This document shows, in pieces, positions 27,525 through 36,293 of a stretch of 64,000 bases of DNA. Source of the DNA: Actinoplanes aureus. Lineage in GTDB: Bacteria > Actinomycetota > Actinomycetes > Mycobacteriales > Micromonosporaceae. The number at the start of each line of letters is the position of its first letter. The stretch's first letter is position 1. The notes beneath the pieces are model-generated. The model had not been told where the DNA came from and searched no databases. It worked only from the letters and a program-made list of their open reading frames with translations. A program made the position numbers and the translations under genes. The stretch spans positions 239,528-303,527 of the forward strand of contig NZ_JADQTO010000008.1 in the NCBI RefSeq assembly GCF_015704865.1, written 5' to 3'.

Positions 27525-28553
27525 GTGGTTTACGACGCGTTCGTCCTGCTCTCCTTCGGTGGACCCGAGAAACCCGATGACGTGATGCCGTTCCTGCGCA
27601 ACGTGGTGCGCGGGCGCGGCGTTCCGGACGAGCGCCTCGCCGAGGTGTACGAGCACTACATGCACTTCGGCGGGGTCTCCCCGATCAACCAGCAATGCCG
27701 GGATCTGCTGGCCGCGCTCGACGCCGAGTTCGCGGCGCACGACGTGCGGCTGCCCACCTACTGGGGCAACCGCAACTGGCTCCCGATGCTCGCCGACACC
27801 GTCGCGCGGATGCGTGACGACGGCGTCGAGAACGCGCTCGGTTTCGCGACCAGCGCGTACGGCGGGTACTCGTCGTGCAAGCAGTACTGGGAGGACATTG
27901 CCGCGGCCCGCAAGCACGTCGGGCCCGGCGCGCCGCGGATCGCCAAGCTGCGGCAGTTCCACGACCACCCCGGCTTCGTCGAGCCGCACGCGCACGCCGT
28001 GAGCGAGGCGCTGGCGACCCTGGACCCGGGCCGGCGGGCCACCACCCGGCTGGTCTTCACCGCGCACTCCATCCCGGTCAGCATGGCGAACACCGCGGGC
28101 CCGGACGGCGGCCGGTACACCTCTCAGCTGGAGGAGACCGCCCGGCTGGTGCACGCCATGGCCGCGATGGACGTCGGCTACGACCTGGTCTGGCAGAGCC
28201 GGTCCGGCCCGCCGCAGATCCCGTGGCTGGAGCCGGACATCAACGACCACCTGGAAGCCCTCGCCGAGAAGGGCGTCACCGACGTGGTGGTCAGCCCGAT
28301 CGGTTTCGTCTCCGACCACCTCGAGGTGCTCTGGGACCTGGACAACGAGGCGAAGGACACCGCCGCCCGCCTTGGCCTCGGGTACGCCCGCGCGGCGACC
28401 CCCGGCGTACACCCGAAGTTCGTCGCAATGGTGCGGGAACTCGTGCAGGAACGTACCGATGATCACCAGCGCGCCGCCCTCGGTACGCTGCCGACCTGGG
28501 ACGTCTGCCCCGCGGACTGCTGCCCATCACCCGCGCGACGAGGAGCACCCTGA
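27525..28553 (+). CDS. hemH: ferrochelatase (coproporphyrin type) with [2Fe-2S] cysteines
   Basis: A 342-residue enzyme inserting Fe2+ into coproporphyrin III in the Gram-positive haem route. The start VYDAFVLLSFGGPEKPDDVM, the active-site His in FTAHSIPV and the Glu in WLEPDI are typical. Cys118 (YSSCKQYW) and a C-terminal cluster CPADCC (328, 332, 333) correspond to the [2Fe-2S] ligands of mycobacterial ferrochelatase. GTG 27525 is preferred to GTG 27501, which overlaps fabI. Its stop overlaps the next start (TGATG). Confidence 0.93.
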   Translation: MVYDAFVLLSFGGPEKPDDVMPFLRNVVRGRGVPDERLAEVYEHYMHFGGVSPINQQCRDLLAALDAEFAAHDVRLPTYWGNRNWLPMLADTVARMRDDGVENALGFATSAYGGYSSCKQYWEDIAAARKHVGPGAPRIAKLRQFHDHPGFVEPHAHAVSEALATLDPGRRATTRLVFTAHSIPVSMANTAGPDGGRYTSQLEETARLVHAMAAMDVGYDLVWQSRSGPPQIPWLEPDINDHLEALAEKGVTDVVVSPIGFVSDHLEVLWDLDNEAKDTAARLGLGYARAATPGVHPKFVAMVRELVQERTDDHQRAALGTLPTWDVCPADCCPSPARRGAP

Positions 28554-29332
28554 TGAAGGAGCGCAAGGCGATCGAGAGCTGGCTCACCGACATGGACGGA
28601 GTTCTCGTCCACGAGGGTGAGCCGGTGCCGGGCGCGCCCGAGTTCGTCAACCGGATGAAGTCGTCCGGTAAGCCCTTCCTGATCCTCACCAACAACTCCA
28701 TCTACACCCCCCGCGACCTGCAGGCCCGGCTCTACCGGATGGGTTTCGACGTCGACGAGCAGTCGATTTGGACGGCCGCGCTGGCCACCGCCCAGTTCCT
28801 GGCCGACCAGCGGCCCGGCGGTACGGCGTATGTCATCGGTGAGGCCGGTCTGACGACCGCTATGCACGCCGCCGGTTACGTGCTGACCGAGTTCGACCCG
28901 GACTACGTGGTGCTCGGCGAGACCCGCACCTACAGCTTCGAGGCGATCACCAAGGCGATCCGCCTGATCAGCGCCGGGTCCCGCTTCATCTGCACCAACC
29001 CGGACGCCACCGGCCCGTCCAACGAGGGCCTGCTCCCGGCGGCCGGCTCGGTCGCCGCGATGGTCTCCAAGGCGACCGGCGTGAAGCCGTACTTCGTCGG
29101 CAAGCCGAACCCGATGATGATGCGCTCGGCGCTCAACGCGATCGGCGCGCACAGCGAGACCACCGCGATGATCGGCGACCGGATGGACACCGACGTGCTC
29201 TGCGGGCTGGAGGCCGGGCTGGAGACCATCCTGGTGCTCACCGGGATCAGCAGCCGGATGGAGAGCGAGACGTACCCGTACCGGCCGTCGCGCATCGTCA
29301 ACTCGGTCGCCGACCTGATCGATGAGATCTGA
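28553..29332 (+). CDS. HAD-IIA (NagD-like) phosphatase
   Basis: A 259-residue HAD phosphatase with motif I LTDMDGVLVHEG, motif II LTNNS, Lys in VGKPNPMMM and motif IV MIGDRMDTDVLCGLEAG; the cap is the C2a type. The substrate is probably a sugar or nucleotide monophosphate. Its start overlaps the hemH stop by one base, so it is co-translated with hemH. Confidence 0.9.
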   Translation: MKERKAIESWLTDMDGVLVHEGEPVPGAPEFVNRMKSSGKPFLILTNNSIYTPRDLQARLYRMGFDVDEQSIWTAALATAQFLADQRPGGTAYVIGEAGLTTAMHAAGYVLTEFDPDYVVLGETRTYSFEAITKAIRLISAGSRFICTNPDATGPSNEGLLPAAGSVAAMVSKATGVKPYFVGKPNPMMMRSALNAIGAHSETTAMIGDRMDTDVLCGLEAGLETILVLTGISSRMESETYPYRPSRIVNSVADLIDEI

Positions 29333-29336
29333 ATCC

Positions 29337-29735
29337 ATGCCGGTGGTGGTGGCCGCGGCCTGGGTCTGCGTCCGTGACCGGCGGGTCCTGGTGGTCCGGC
29401 CGAACGGCTCGGACGCCTTCTACCTGCCGGGCGGCAAGCCGGAGGCTGGGGAGAGCCACGCCGAGGCCGCGGCCCGGGAGGTGCGCGAGGAGGTCGGCAT
29501 CCCGGTCGACCCGGCCACCCTGCGGCTGTTCACCACGATCGAGGCGCCCGCGCACAACCGGCCACCGGGCACCCGGGTGCGCCTGATCTGCTTCGTCGGC
29601 CCGGCCGACGGAGAGCCGGCGGCCGCCGCCGAGATAACCGAGCTGGCCTGGTTCTCGTCCGCCGAGGCCCACCGCTGCGCCCCCGCCATCCAGCGCCTCC
29701 TCACCGAGCTCGTTGACGCCGGCCTGATCGACTGA
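29337..29735 (+). CDS. Nudix hydrolase
   Basis: A 132-residue pyrophosphohydrolase. The full Nudix box is GGKPEAGESHAEAAAREVRE followed by EVGI. It should hydrolyse a nucleoside diphosphate linked to X; the substrate is unknown. ATG 29337 gives the usual start MPVVVAAAWVCVRDRRVLVV; an in-frame ATG at 29322 is inside the previous gene. It ends the fabG-fabI-hemH run. A convergent Nudix gene follows after 60 bases. Confidence 0.88.
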   Translation: MPVVVAAAWVCVRDRRVLVVRPNGSDAFYLPGGKPEAGESHAEAAAREVREEVGIPVDPATLRLFTTIEAPAHNRPPGTRVRLICFVGPADGEPAAAAEITELAWFSSAEAHRCAPAIQRLLTELVDAGLID

Positions 29736-29795
29736 CGGTCAGTCGGCCCGAACCAGACGGGCGTCGGTGAGGATCACGGGGACATCCCGGGCTGA

Positions 29796-30302
29796 TCAAA
29801 GACCCCGAGCCGCCTCGGTGAACCAGCGGGTGGCGATCGCGGTGTGGATGCTGAAGCCCAGCTCCGTGGGGCCGTAGAGGATCTCGCGGCCCATTGCCTC
29901 CTGGTTCGCCGGGAGCGGCGGCAGCGCGGCCGCGCCGGCCAGCGGCGGGAGGAGGGCGAAGACGAGCAGGGTGCCGTCCGGGGCGCTGATCGTGGCGTAG
30001 TGGCGTGCCTTCGCCGGGTCGGCCACCAGGCCGGTCTCCTCGAAGAGCTCGCGGACCGCTGCGGCCTGCCAGGTCTCGCCGACGTCGATGAAACCGCCCG
30101 GCAGGGCGAGCCGGCCGATGGCCGGTGGGATGCCGCGGCGTACCGCCAGCAGGCCGCTGCCGACCGGCTGGACGGCGACCGCGACCGGGCTCGGATTGAG
30201 GTAGCTGGTCTCGCCGCACGCCGCGCATCGGCGCGGCCACGGCTGGCCGGCGGGAAACCGCGCACCGCAGTACGTGCAGTGCGCGTACCGATCCTGCTTC
30301 AC
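29796..30302 (-). CDS. Nudix hydrolase with zinc ribbon (NudC-like)
   Basis: A 168-residue protein. Residues 8-31 hold a zinc ribbon (CTYC ... CAAC); the Nudix box GGFIDVGETWQAAAVRELFE followed by ETGL lies near residue 70. This order resembles NudC-type NAD(H)/ADP-ribose hydrolases, though the NudC SQPWPFP motif is absent. Its start overlaps the stop of the upstream gene by four bases, so the two are co-translated. Confidence 0.87.
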   Translation of the reverse strand: MKQDRYAHCTYCGARFPAGQPWPRRCAACGETSYLNPSPVAVAVQPVGSGLLAVRRGIPPAIGRLALPGGFIDVGETWQAAAVRELFEETGLVADPAKARHYATISAPDGTLLVFALLPPLAGAAALPPLPANQEAMGREILYGPTELGFSIHTAIATRWFTEAARGL

Positions 30303-31081
30303 GGATGCAGCGGTGCGTTACATGCCGCGACCAGCGCCTGGCGGCAGGCGGCGGTCAGCGGGCGCAGGGCCGCGTCCCGGGCCTGCGCCTCGTAGCCGTT
30401 GACCGCGCCGCCCGGTGCACTGCTGCCGGCCAATGCCAGCACCTGGTCGAGCACGGTGGCCCGGGCGAAGAGTCGCCGTGAGCGTGGGTCGAAGCCGGGC
30501 GGCAGGGTGGCGGTGCTCTCCGGCCGGCGCAGGGCGGCCAGCGCGCCGGCCAGCTCCGGTTTCCACTGGGCGACGTCCAGCTTGGTCAGCTGGGTGGTGG
30601 CCTCGGCGAGCGCGGTGGTCAGCTCGGCCTCCGCCTCGGCGGCGCCCATCTGGAAGACCGGCCGGTGCTCGGGTGCCGGGAACACCCGCCAGAGCACGGT
30701 CTCGAACTCCATCCCGGATCCGGACGTGTGCCGCCGGACCTCGGGCACGACCCCGAACTCGGGCGTCATGACCGCCTCGCCGGCGAGCAGCGCGGCACCG
30801 GTCAGATCGCCGGGACCGGGCAGGCCGCGGGGGTCGCCGGGGGCCGGAAGCACGAGCCGGATCTGATCGGGATGCAGCTTCGCGAAGGTCGGCAGGCCCT
30901 GGGGGAGAGGTACGTCGGTCCAGGTGCCGGGGGCATCGGCGACGAGGTGCTCCTCGTCGGCGGCGATCTCGTCGGCCAGCTCGTCGAAGGGCACGAGCCC
31001 GGCGCGCCAGGCTCGCACCCAGGCCACGAACCGGGTGGACCGACGGGCGGTCCGGGTGGCCGCCTCAGCTGCGGGTGACAT
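30299..31081 (-). CDS. conserved hypothetical protein
   Basis: A 260-residue soluble protein I do not recognise. It opens with a basic stretch and WVRAWRAGLVPFDELADEIA, has a middle with PGDPRGLPGPGDLTGAAL and GSGMEFETVLWRVFPAPEHR, and ends in alanine-rich helices. There are no metal-binding or catalytic motifs and no signal peptide. It is upstream of and overlaps the zinc-ribbon Nudix gene by four bases, so the two may act together. Confidence 0.7.
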   Translation of the reverse strand: MSPAAEAATRTARRSTRFVAWVRAWRAGLVPFDELADEIAADEEHLVADAPGTWTDVPLPQGLPTFAKLHPDQIRLVLPAPGDPRGLPGPGDLTGAALLAGEAVMTPEFGVVPEVRRHTSGSGMEFETVLWRVFPAPEHRPVFQMGAAEAEAELTTALAEATTQLTKLDVAQWKPELAGALAALRRPESTATLPPGFDPRSRRLFARATVLDQVLALAGSSAPGGAVNGYEAQARDAALRPLTAACRQALVAACNAPLHP

Positions 31082-31171
31082 GCGGCCTAGGGTACGTGCC
31101 GGTGCGGAAGGTTGTCTCGGCTCGGAGCGTCACCGGCGGTGTGTTCGTGGTCGCGGGTTACCGTGCGATCC

Positions 31172-31978
31172 ATGTATGGGGAGGATGTGCTCGCGGGGAA
31201 CTGGCGTCGCCGCAAGGTCATACCGGAGGTGGACGCCGAGGCTGGGCTGGTGGTGGAGGACGCCGGTTCGGGTTTCTGCGGCGCGGTCGTCGGCTTCGAG
31301 CTGGGCGCCGTGGTGCTGGAGGACCGGCACGGCAAACGCCGTAATTTCCCGCTGGAGCCGGCCGCGTTCCTGCTCGACGGCAAGACGGTCACCCTGCGCC
31401 GCCCGGCTCCGAAAGCGACGCCCGCGCAGCGCCGGATCACCGCCTCCGGGTCGATCGCGGTCGACCGGGTGCAGGCGCAGGTCGCCAAGGCCAGCCGGAT
31501 CTGGGTGGAGGGCATCCACGACGCCGCCCTGGTGGAGCGGATCTGGGGTGACGACCTGCGGGTCGAGGGCGTGGTCGTGGAACCGCTGGACGGCATCGAC
31601 GACCTGGCGGCCGCGGTCGCCGAGTTCCGGCCCGGTCCGCGGCGGCGGCTCGGTGTGCTCGTCGACCATCTGGTGCCGGGCTCCAAGGAGAGCCGCATCG
31701 TGGCCGCGGTGACCGATCCGAACGTGCTGGTCACCGGGCATCCGTATGTGGACGTCTGGCAGGCGGTGAAGCCGGAACGGGTGGGCCTGCGCGCGTGGCC
31801 GGTCATTCCGCCGGGGCGGCCGTGGAAGGAGGGCGTCTGCGCCGCGGCCGGCGTCCGCGAGCCGGCCGACATGTGGCGCCGCATCCTGGCCTCGGTCCGC
31901 ACCTACAAGGACGTCGAGACCCCCTTGATCAACTCGATGGAACGCTTGATCGACTTCGTCACGGTCCTGGACGACTGA
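31172..31978 (+). CDS. DUF3097 protein
   Basis: A 268-residue protein beginning MYGEDVLAGNWRRRKVIPEV. It contains VEGIHDAALVERIWGDDLRV and RRRLGVLVDHLVPGSKESRI, which are typical of the actinobacterial DUF3097 family; the WVEGIHDAALVE / LVDH pattern looks TOPRIM-like, with the acidic residues of that fold. Function is not known. Its 3' end overlaps the convergent MocR gene by 20 bases. Confidence 0.85.
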   Translation: MYGEDVLAGNWRRRKVIPEVDAEAGLVVEDAGSGFCGAVVGFELGAVVLEDRHGKRRNFPLEPAAFLLDGKTVTLRRPAPKATPAQRRITASGSIAVDRVQAQVAKASRIWVEGIHDAALVERIWGDDLRVEGVVVEPLDGIDDLAAAVAEFRPGPRRRLGVLVDHLVPGSKESRIVAAVTDPNVLVTGHPYVDVWQAVKPERVGLRAWPVIPPGRPWKEGVCAAAGVREPADMWRRILASVRTYKDVETPLINSMERLIDFVTVLDD

Positions 31979-33380
31979 GGACGCGGCCGATGCGGGCGGC
32001 GGCCTCGATGAGGCGGTCCGGGGACTCCGCGGCATATCCCAGGACCAGGCCCGGCGGTCCCGGCCGCTGGCGGTGCCAGCTGAGTGGATGCACCTGTACG
32101 CCGCAAGCCGCGACCCGTTCGGCCAGGACGGTGTCGTCGCCGTCCCCGGGCAGCAGGGCCACCAGGTGCAGCCCGGCCGCCACCCCGGTCACCCGGGCCC
32201 GCGGCAGGTGGGTGCGCAGCCCGGTCAGGAGCGCGTCCCGCCGCCGCCGCTGGCGGGTCCGCACCGCCCGCAGGTGCCGCTCGTAGTCGCCGGAGGCGAT
32301 CAGCTCCGCCAGCACCAGCTGTGGCAGCGCCGAATTGCCGAGGTCGCTGGCGTGTTTCGCGGCGAGCAGCTCGGTCTGCATCCGGCGCGGCGCGATCAGC
32401 CAGCCCACCCGCATGCCGGGCGCCAGCGATTTCGAGACGCTGCCGAGGTACGCGACGCGCTCCGGCGCCGAACCCTGGAGGGCCGCCACCGGCGCCCGGT
32501 CGTAGCGGTGCTCCGCGTCGTAGTCGTCCTCGATCACCAGCCGGGTCTCCGCCCAGCTCAACAGCGCTCGGCGGCGTTCCGGGCCGAGCACCACCCCGGT
32601 CGGGAACTGGTGCGCCGGGGTGAGCACGGCCGCGTCCAGACCGGTCGCGATCAGGTCGTCCACCCGCATGCCGTCCCCGTCGACCGGCACGCCCACCGGC
32701 CGCAGGCCCCAGAACGCCATCTGATCCCAGGCGCCGCGTGACCCCGGGTCCTCCACCGCGACGGCGTTCCTGCCCTCGCCGCGCAGCACGTGCGCGAGCA
32801 GGGCCAGACCCTGCGCCACCCCGCCGCAGATCACCACGTCGTCGGCCTCGGCCCGTACCCCGCGGGTACGCGCCAGCCAGCCCACCAGTTCCGACCGCAA
32901 CCGTGGCGTGCCGCCCGGGTCGCCGTATCCGAGGTCGGCGCCGGTGACCCGGTCCAGCACCGCCCGTTCGGCCCGCAACCAGGCGGTACGCGGAAACGCC
33001 GACAGGTCGGGCACACCCGGCGACAGGTCCAGGTCGATGCCGTCCGGCGCGGAGATCGGCAGCCGCAGTTCGGCCAGCGTGCGCCGCCGGTCACCGGCCG
33101 GTCGTGACTCGGCGGCCGCCGGCCCGTGCCCGGTGACCACCGTCCCGGACCCGGTACGCGCACCGGCCAGTCCTTCGTCGACCAGCCGCTCGTAGGCCTG
33201 CACCACCACGCCCCGGGAGATGCCGAGTTCGCCGGCGAGCAGCCGGGTGGCGGGCAGCCGGTCGCCGGGTTGTAGCCGCCCGGTGACGACCGCGGCGCGC
33301 AGTCCGTCGGCCAGCCAGTCGGTCAGCCCTTTGCCGGGCGCGGTCTCCGGGCGCAGCTGAAGAAAGTCCGAGCCGGAAAT
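31959..33380 (-). CDS. MocR-family regulator (GntR HTH plus aminotransferase-like domain), probable ATT start
   Basis: A 473-residue PLP-dependent transcription factor. The N-terminal GntR helix-turn-helix (RLQPGDRLPATRLLAGELGI, SRGVVVQAYERL) is followed by a type-I aminotransferase domain with PLP Lys in GSVSKSLAPGMRVGW and Asp in VIEDDYDAEHRYD. From the first ATG/GTG/TTG (33209) half of the HTH would be lost. The frame is open to ATT 33380, which has GGGGAGG seven bases upstream and gives a protein starting xSGSDFLQLRPE, a common MocR start. ATT initiation is therefore likely. It is divergent from the EamA exporter, its probable target. Confidence 0.85.
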   Translation of the reverse strand: MSGSDFLQLRPETAPGKGLTDWLADGLRAAVVTGRLQPGDRLPATRLLAGELGISRGVVVQAYERLVDEGLAGARTGSGTVVTGHGPAAAESRPAGDRRRTLAELRLPISAPDGIDLDLSPGVPDLSAFPRTAWLRAERAVLDRVTGADLGYGDPGGTPRLRSELVGWLARTRGVRAEADDVVICGGVAQGLALLAHVLRGEGRNAVAVEDPGSRGAWDQMAFWGLRPVGVPVDGDGMRVDDLIATGLDAAVLTPAHQFPTGVVLGPERRRALLSWAETRLVIEDDYDAEHRYDRAPVAALQGSAPERVAYLGSVSKSLAPGMRVGWLIAPRRMQTELLAAKHASDLGNSALPQLVLAELIASGDYERHLRAVRTRQRRRRDALLTGLRTHLPRARVTGVAAGLHLVALLPGDGDDTVLAERVAACGVQVHPLSWHRQRPGPPGLVLGYAAESPDRLIEAAARIGRVLSRPGP

Positions 33381-33424
33381 TGGTCCACCTCCCCAGGCCT
33401 CGATTGGTCCTCGAAACGGACCAT
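33379..33424. promoter_or_regulatory. MocR operator candidate in the mocR-eamA spacer
   Basis: Two direct copies of ATTGGTCC (33379-33386 and 33403-33410, 24 bases apart) are followed by an inverted GGACCAT (33418-33424). Two direct repeats plus one inverted half-site is the known layout for MocR/GabR/PdxR-type dimers. The first copy overlaps the ATT start of the regulator gene, so binding could block its own translation start region or transcription. Confidence 0.6.
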
Positions 33425-33445
33425 ACTCGCGACGAGCATCAAGGT

Positions 33446-34363
33446 GTGAAAGCTCTCCCGATCCTCGCCGGCGCCATCGGCATGGCCTTCGTGGGCGGCA
33501 GTGCCGCCGTCTCGGGCCGTCTCGCCGACGCGCCGTACCTCACCGTCCAAAGCCTCCGGTACGCCGTGGCGTGCCTCCTGCTGATCGGCTGGGCCCGGTT
33601 GACCCGGGCCAAGCTGCACCGGCCGCGCGGCAGCGAGTGGCTCTGGCTGCTCGGCGTCACGGTCACCGGCCTGCTCTTCTTCAACGTCGCCCTGGTGCTC
33701 GGATCGGAGCACGCCGAACCCGCGGTCTTCGGTGTGGCCGTGGCCTGCGTGCCGATCCTGCTCGCGGTCGGTGGCCCACTCCTGGAGGGCCGGAGCCCGG
33801 CGTCCCGGGTGACCGCGGCCGCGGTCGTGGTGACCGCCGGTGCCGCCCTGGTGCAGGGAGTAGGCCGCGCCGACGGGATCGGACTGTTCTGGGCCGCCGT
33901 GACGTTCGCCTGCGAGGCGGCGTTCACCCTGCTCGCGCTCCCGCTGCTGGGCCGGCACGGTCCGCTGGGCGTGTCGGTGCACACCACCGCGCTGGCCACC
34001 GTCCTGTTCGGCGTGGTGGGTGTGGTCGCCGAAGGACCGTCCGCGGTTACCCGTCTGCGCGCCGACGACCTGCTCGCCGGTGCCTATCTGGCGGTGCTGC
34101 TGACCGCGGTCGCGTTCCTGCTCTGGTACACCTGCGTCGCCCGCCTCGGCGCGGGCCGGGCCGGGCTGCTCACCGGGGTGGCGCCGATCGCCGCCGCGCT
34201 GACCGGCATGGCCCTCGGCGGACCGTCCCCGCGCCCGCTGGTCTGGCTCGGAATCGCCACCGTCGCCGCCGGCCTGGCCCTCGGCCTCACCGCCCGCCCG
34301 CCCCGCCCCACCCACCCCCAGCCCAACGTGGGCGCTGCCTCCGAGCCTGCGATGCAGCACTGA
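33446..34363 (+). CDS. EamA-family membrane transporter
   Basis: A 305-residue drug/metabolite exporter with ten predicted helices in two EamA halves (about 3-135 and 145-290). Typical segments are FVGGSAAVSGRLADAPYLTV, FNVALVLGSEHAEPAVFGVA and AFLLWYTCVARLGAGRAGLL. GTG 33446 is chosen since longer readings enter the operator. It is divergent from the MocR regulator. EamA genes next to MocR genes often export an amino-acid-like compound, but the substrate here is unknown. Confidence 0.87.
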   Translation: MKALPILAGAIGMAFVGGSAAVSGRLADAPYLTVQSLRYAVACLLLIGWARLTRAKLHRPRGSEWLWLLGVTVTGLLFFNVALVLGSEHAEPAVFGVAVACVPILLAVGGPLLEGRSPASRVTAAAVVVTAGAALVQGVGRADGIGLFWAAVTFACEAAFTLLALPLLGRHGPLGVSVHTTALATVLFGVVGVVAEGPSAVTRLRADDLLAGAYLAVLLTAVAFLLWYTCVARLGAGRAGLLTGVAPIAAALTGMALGGPSPRPLVWLGIATVAAGLALGLTARPPRPTHPQPNVGAASEPAMQH

Positions 34364-34398
34364 CGTTGGGCCAGAGGCGGGGCGGGAACGCGTACGTC

Positions 34399-35703
34399 TC
34401 AGGCCAGGTGGGATGGCTCGCGGCGGTAGATGAAGGTCGCGATGTCCAAATGATCCACCTTGCCGTCCGGATCGCGGCCGAGCAGAAGGATCTCGCCCTC
34501 GTTGTTGCCCTCGAGGCCGCGCCAGCGGTCCGGGGCCTCGCGGGCGAAGCGGGTGCGATGCTGGGGCCCGGTCATCAGCAGGGCGTCACCCTCGGCGCTG
34601 ATCTCGTATTCGCGGCCCATCCGCCACCAGCGGCCGCACACCTCGGCGGCCTCGCCCTGCGGCGGCACGGGCGGACGCCAGGCCGGGATGGTCGACGGTT
34701 CGCCGTCCAGCACGGTGGTCAGCGTGGCCAGGCTGACCTCCTTGATGCTGGTCCCGGTGAGGCCGTAGGCGTTGGCGAAGACGATGACGCCGATCCGGCT
34801 GCGGCGGTGGACCGCCAGATGCGCGACGTAGCCCGGCATCGAGCCGCCGTGGCCGACGTAGACGCGTTCGCCGACCCGGTAGAGCTGGGGGCCCAGGCCG
34901 TGTCCGGCGGTCCACGACTCGAGATCGCTGATCACCACCGGGGCGCACATCTCGTCGACGGTCTCCCGGGCCAGCACGGCCGGAGCCGGGTCGGCGAGGA
35001 AACCGGCCCACTTCGCCATGTCGGTGACGGTTGACCAGAGCTGCCCGGCCGGGGCCATGGCACCGGTGTCCGGGCGGGGTTCCTCGTGCAGGGCGCCACC
35101 CAGGGCGTGCACCACGTAGCCGCGGGCGAACGGCTCGACCGGTGCGTAGGTGGTGCGCTTCATGCCGAGCGGATCCAGGACGCGCTTGCCGGCCAACTCC
35201 GCCCAGCTCTGCCCGGTCACCCGTTCCAGCACCGCGCCGAGCAGCCCGTATGCCAGATTGGAGTAGCGGTAGCGGCGGTACGGCGGGCCGGCCAGCTTCT
35301 CGTAGGTCAACTCGGCGAGCAGCTTGCCGGCGTCACCGCCGGCGTTGCGCTCCCACCACGGCCCGTCCGGCTCGCGCTGAAGGCCGGAGACGTGCCCGAG
35401 CAACTGGCGCAGGGTCACCCCACCGATCGGAGTACCTGGCAGATGCCGGTAGAGCAGGTCGTCGAGGGCGAAGAAGCCCTCGTCACGCAGTTGCATCACC
35501 AGCGTCGCGGTGATCGTCTTGGTGATCGAGCCGAGCCGGTACTGGGTCTTCGGGTCCGGCCGGGGTTGCTCTCCGGCGCCCGCGAAGTGCAGCACCGCAC
35601 GGTCACGGACCACCGCGCACGCGAGCGAGGGCACCCGGCCGGTGGACTGTGCCCGGGCGATCATCTCATCGATCCGGCGGCCGGTCTCCGGAAGCAGCGA
35701 CAC
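34399..35703 (-). CDS. serine hydrolase (beta-lactamase class C / CubicO family)
   Basis: A 434-residue protein with the penicillin-binding fold. The catalytic SxxK is Ser59-Ile-Thr-Lys62, the YxN is Tyr146-Ser-Asn148, and the third motif is HGGSMPGY. A C-terminal lipocalin-like domain (residues about 345-434) is usual for this group. There is no signal peptide, so it acts in the cytoplasm. It probably hydrolyses an ester or D-amino peptide; beta-lactamase activity should not be assumed. Confidence 0.87.
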   Translation of the reverse strand: MSLLPETGRRIDEMIARAQSTGRVPSLACAVVRDRAVLHFAGAGEQPRPDPKTQYRLGSITKTITATLVMQLRDEGFFALDDLLYRHLPGTPIGGVTLRQLLGHVSGLQREPDGPWWERNAGGDAGKLLAELTYEKLAGPPYRRYRYSNLAYGLLGAVLERVTGQSWAELAGKRVLDPLGMKRTTYAPVEPFARGYVVHALGGALHEEPRPDTGAMAPAGQLWSTVTDMAKWAGFLADPAPAVLARETVDEMCAPVVISDLESWTAGHGLGPQLYRVGERVYVGHGGSMPGYVAHLAVHRRSRIGVIVFANAYGLTGTSIKEVSLATLTTVLDGEPSTIPAWRPPVPPQGEAAEVCGRWWRMGREYEISAEGDALLMTGPQHRTRFAREAPDRWRGLEGNNEGEILLLGRDPDGKVDHLDIATFIYRREPSHLA

Positions 35704-35811
35704 GGTGGGTCCCTCCTGTGGCGAACTCGTGGGTCTAACTGTTCGACGTCGATTCGGGTACGCCGCATTCTGGCGTCGCTGAACGTGCGCGGACGTGCCA
35801 CGATCGTGGAT

Positions 35812-36261
35812 GTGGACGCCTTACTCTGGATCATCCTCGCGATCGCCCTGGTGATCGCCGAGGCCTTCACCGCGACGATTCTCATCGTCTTCTTCGCCGC
35901 CGGCGCCGCCGGTGCGGCGATCGCCGCCGGGCTCGGCGCCTCGGTGTTGGTTCAGGTCATCGTGTTCGCGCTGGTCTCCGGTGTGTCGGTGGCAGCGGTC
36001 CGCCCGATCGTCATGCGGCACGCGCGATCCGCCCTGGAGTCGGGCGAGACACCGTTCGGGATCGAGGCGATCGAGGGGTCGCGCGGCACGGTCGTGGACG
36101 AGGTCGGTGCCGACCACGGCATGATCAAACTTGACGGAGAGCTGTGGCAGGCACGGGCGTACGACGGCAATGAGACGTTCCTCCCCGGTGAGCATGTTCG
36201 GGTCGTCAAGGTCCGTGGCGCCACGGTCCTGGTCTGGCACGACGACCTTCCCGACGTCTAG
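35812..36261 (+). CDS. NfeD-like membrane protein
   Basis: A 149-residue protein with two or three N-terminal helices (WIILAIALVIAEAFTATILI, then VLVQVIVFALVSGVSVAAVR) and a C-terminal OB-fold domain (GSRGTVVDEVGADHGMIKLD, LPGEHVRVVKVRGATVLVW), the short NfeD1b type. GTG 35806 is an alternative start. It lies 32 bases upstream of the SPFH gene, the normal pair that builds membrane microdomains. Confidence 0.87.
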   Translation: MDALLWIILAIALVIAEAFTATILIVFFAAGAAGAAIAAGLGASVLVQVIVFALVSGVSVAAVRPIVMRHARSALESGETPFGIEAIEGSRGTVVDEVGADHGMIKLDGELWQARAYDGNETFLPGEHVRVVKVRGATVLVWHDDLPDV

Positions 36262-36293
36262 GTAGTACCCGTCACGAGCAACTGAGAGGCGTC

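Noticed and set aside
34399..35703. A true antibiotic-resistance beta-lactamase
   Set aside because: It lacks a signal peptide, and the lipocalin-like C-terminus points to a CubicO-type hydrolase. Resistance cannot be inferred.
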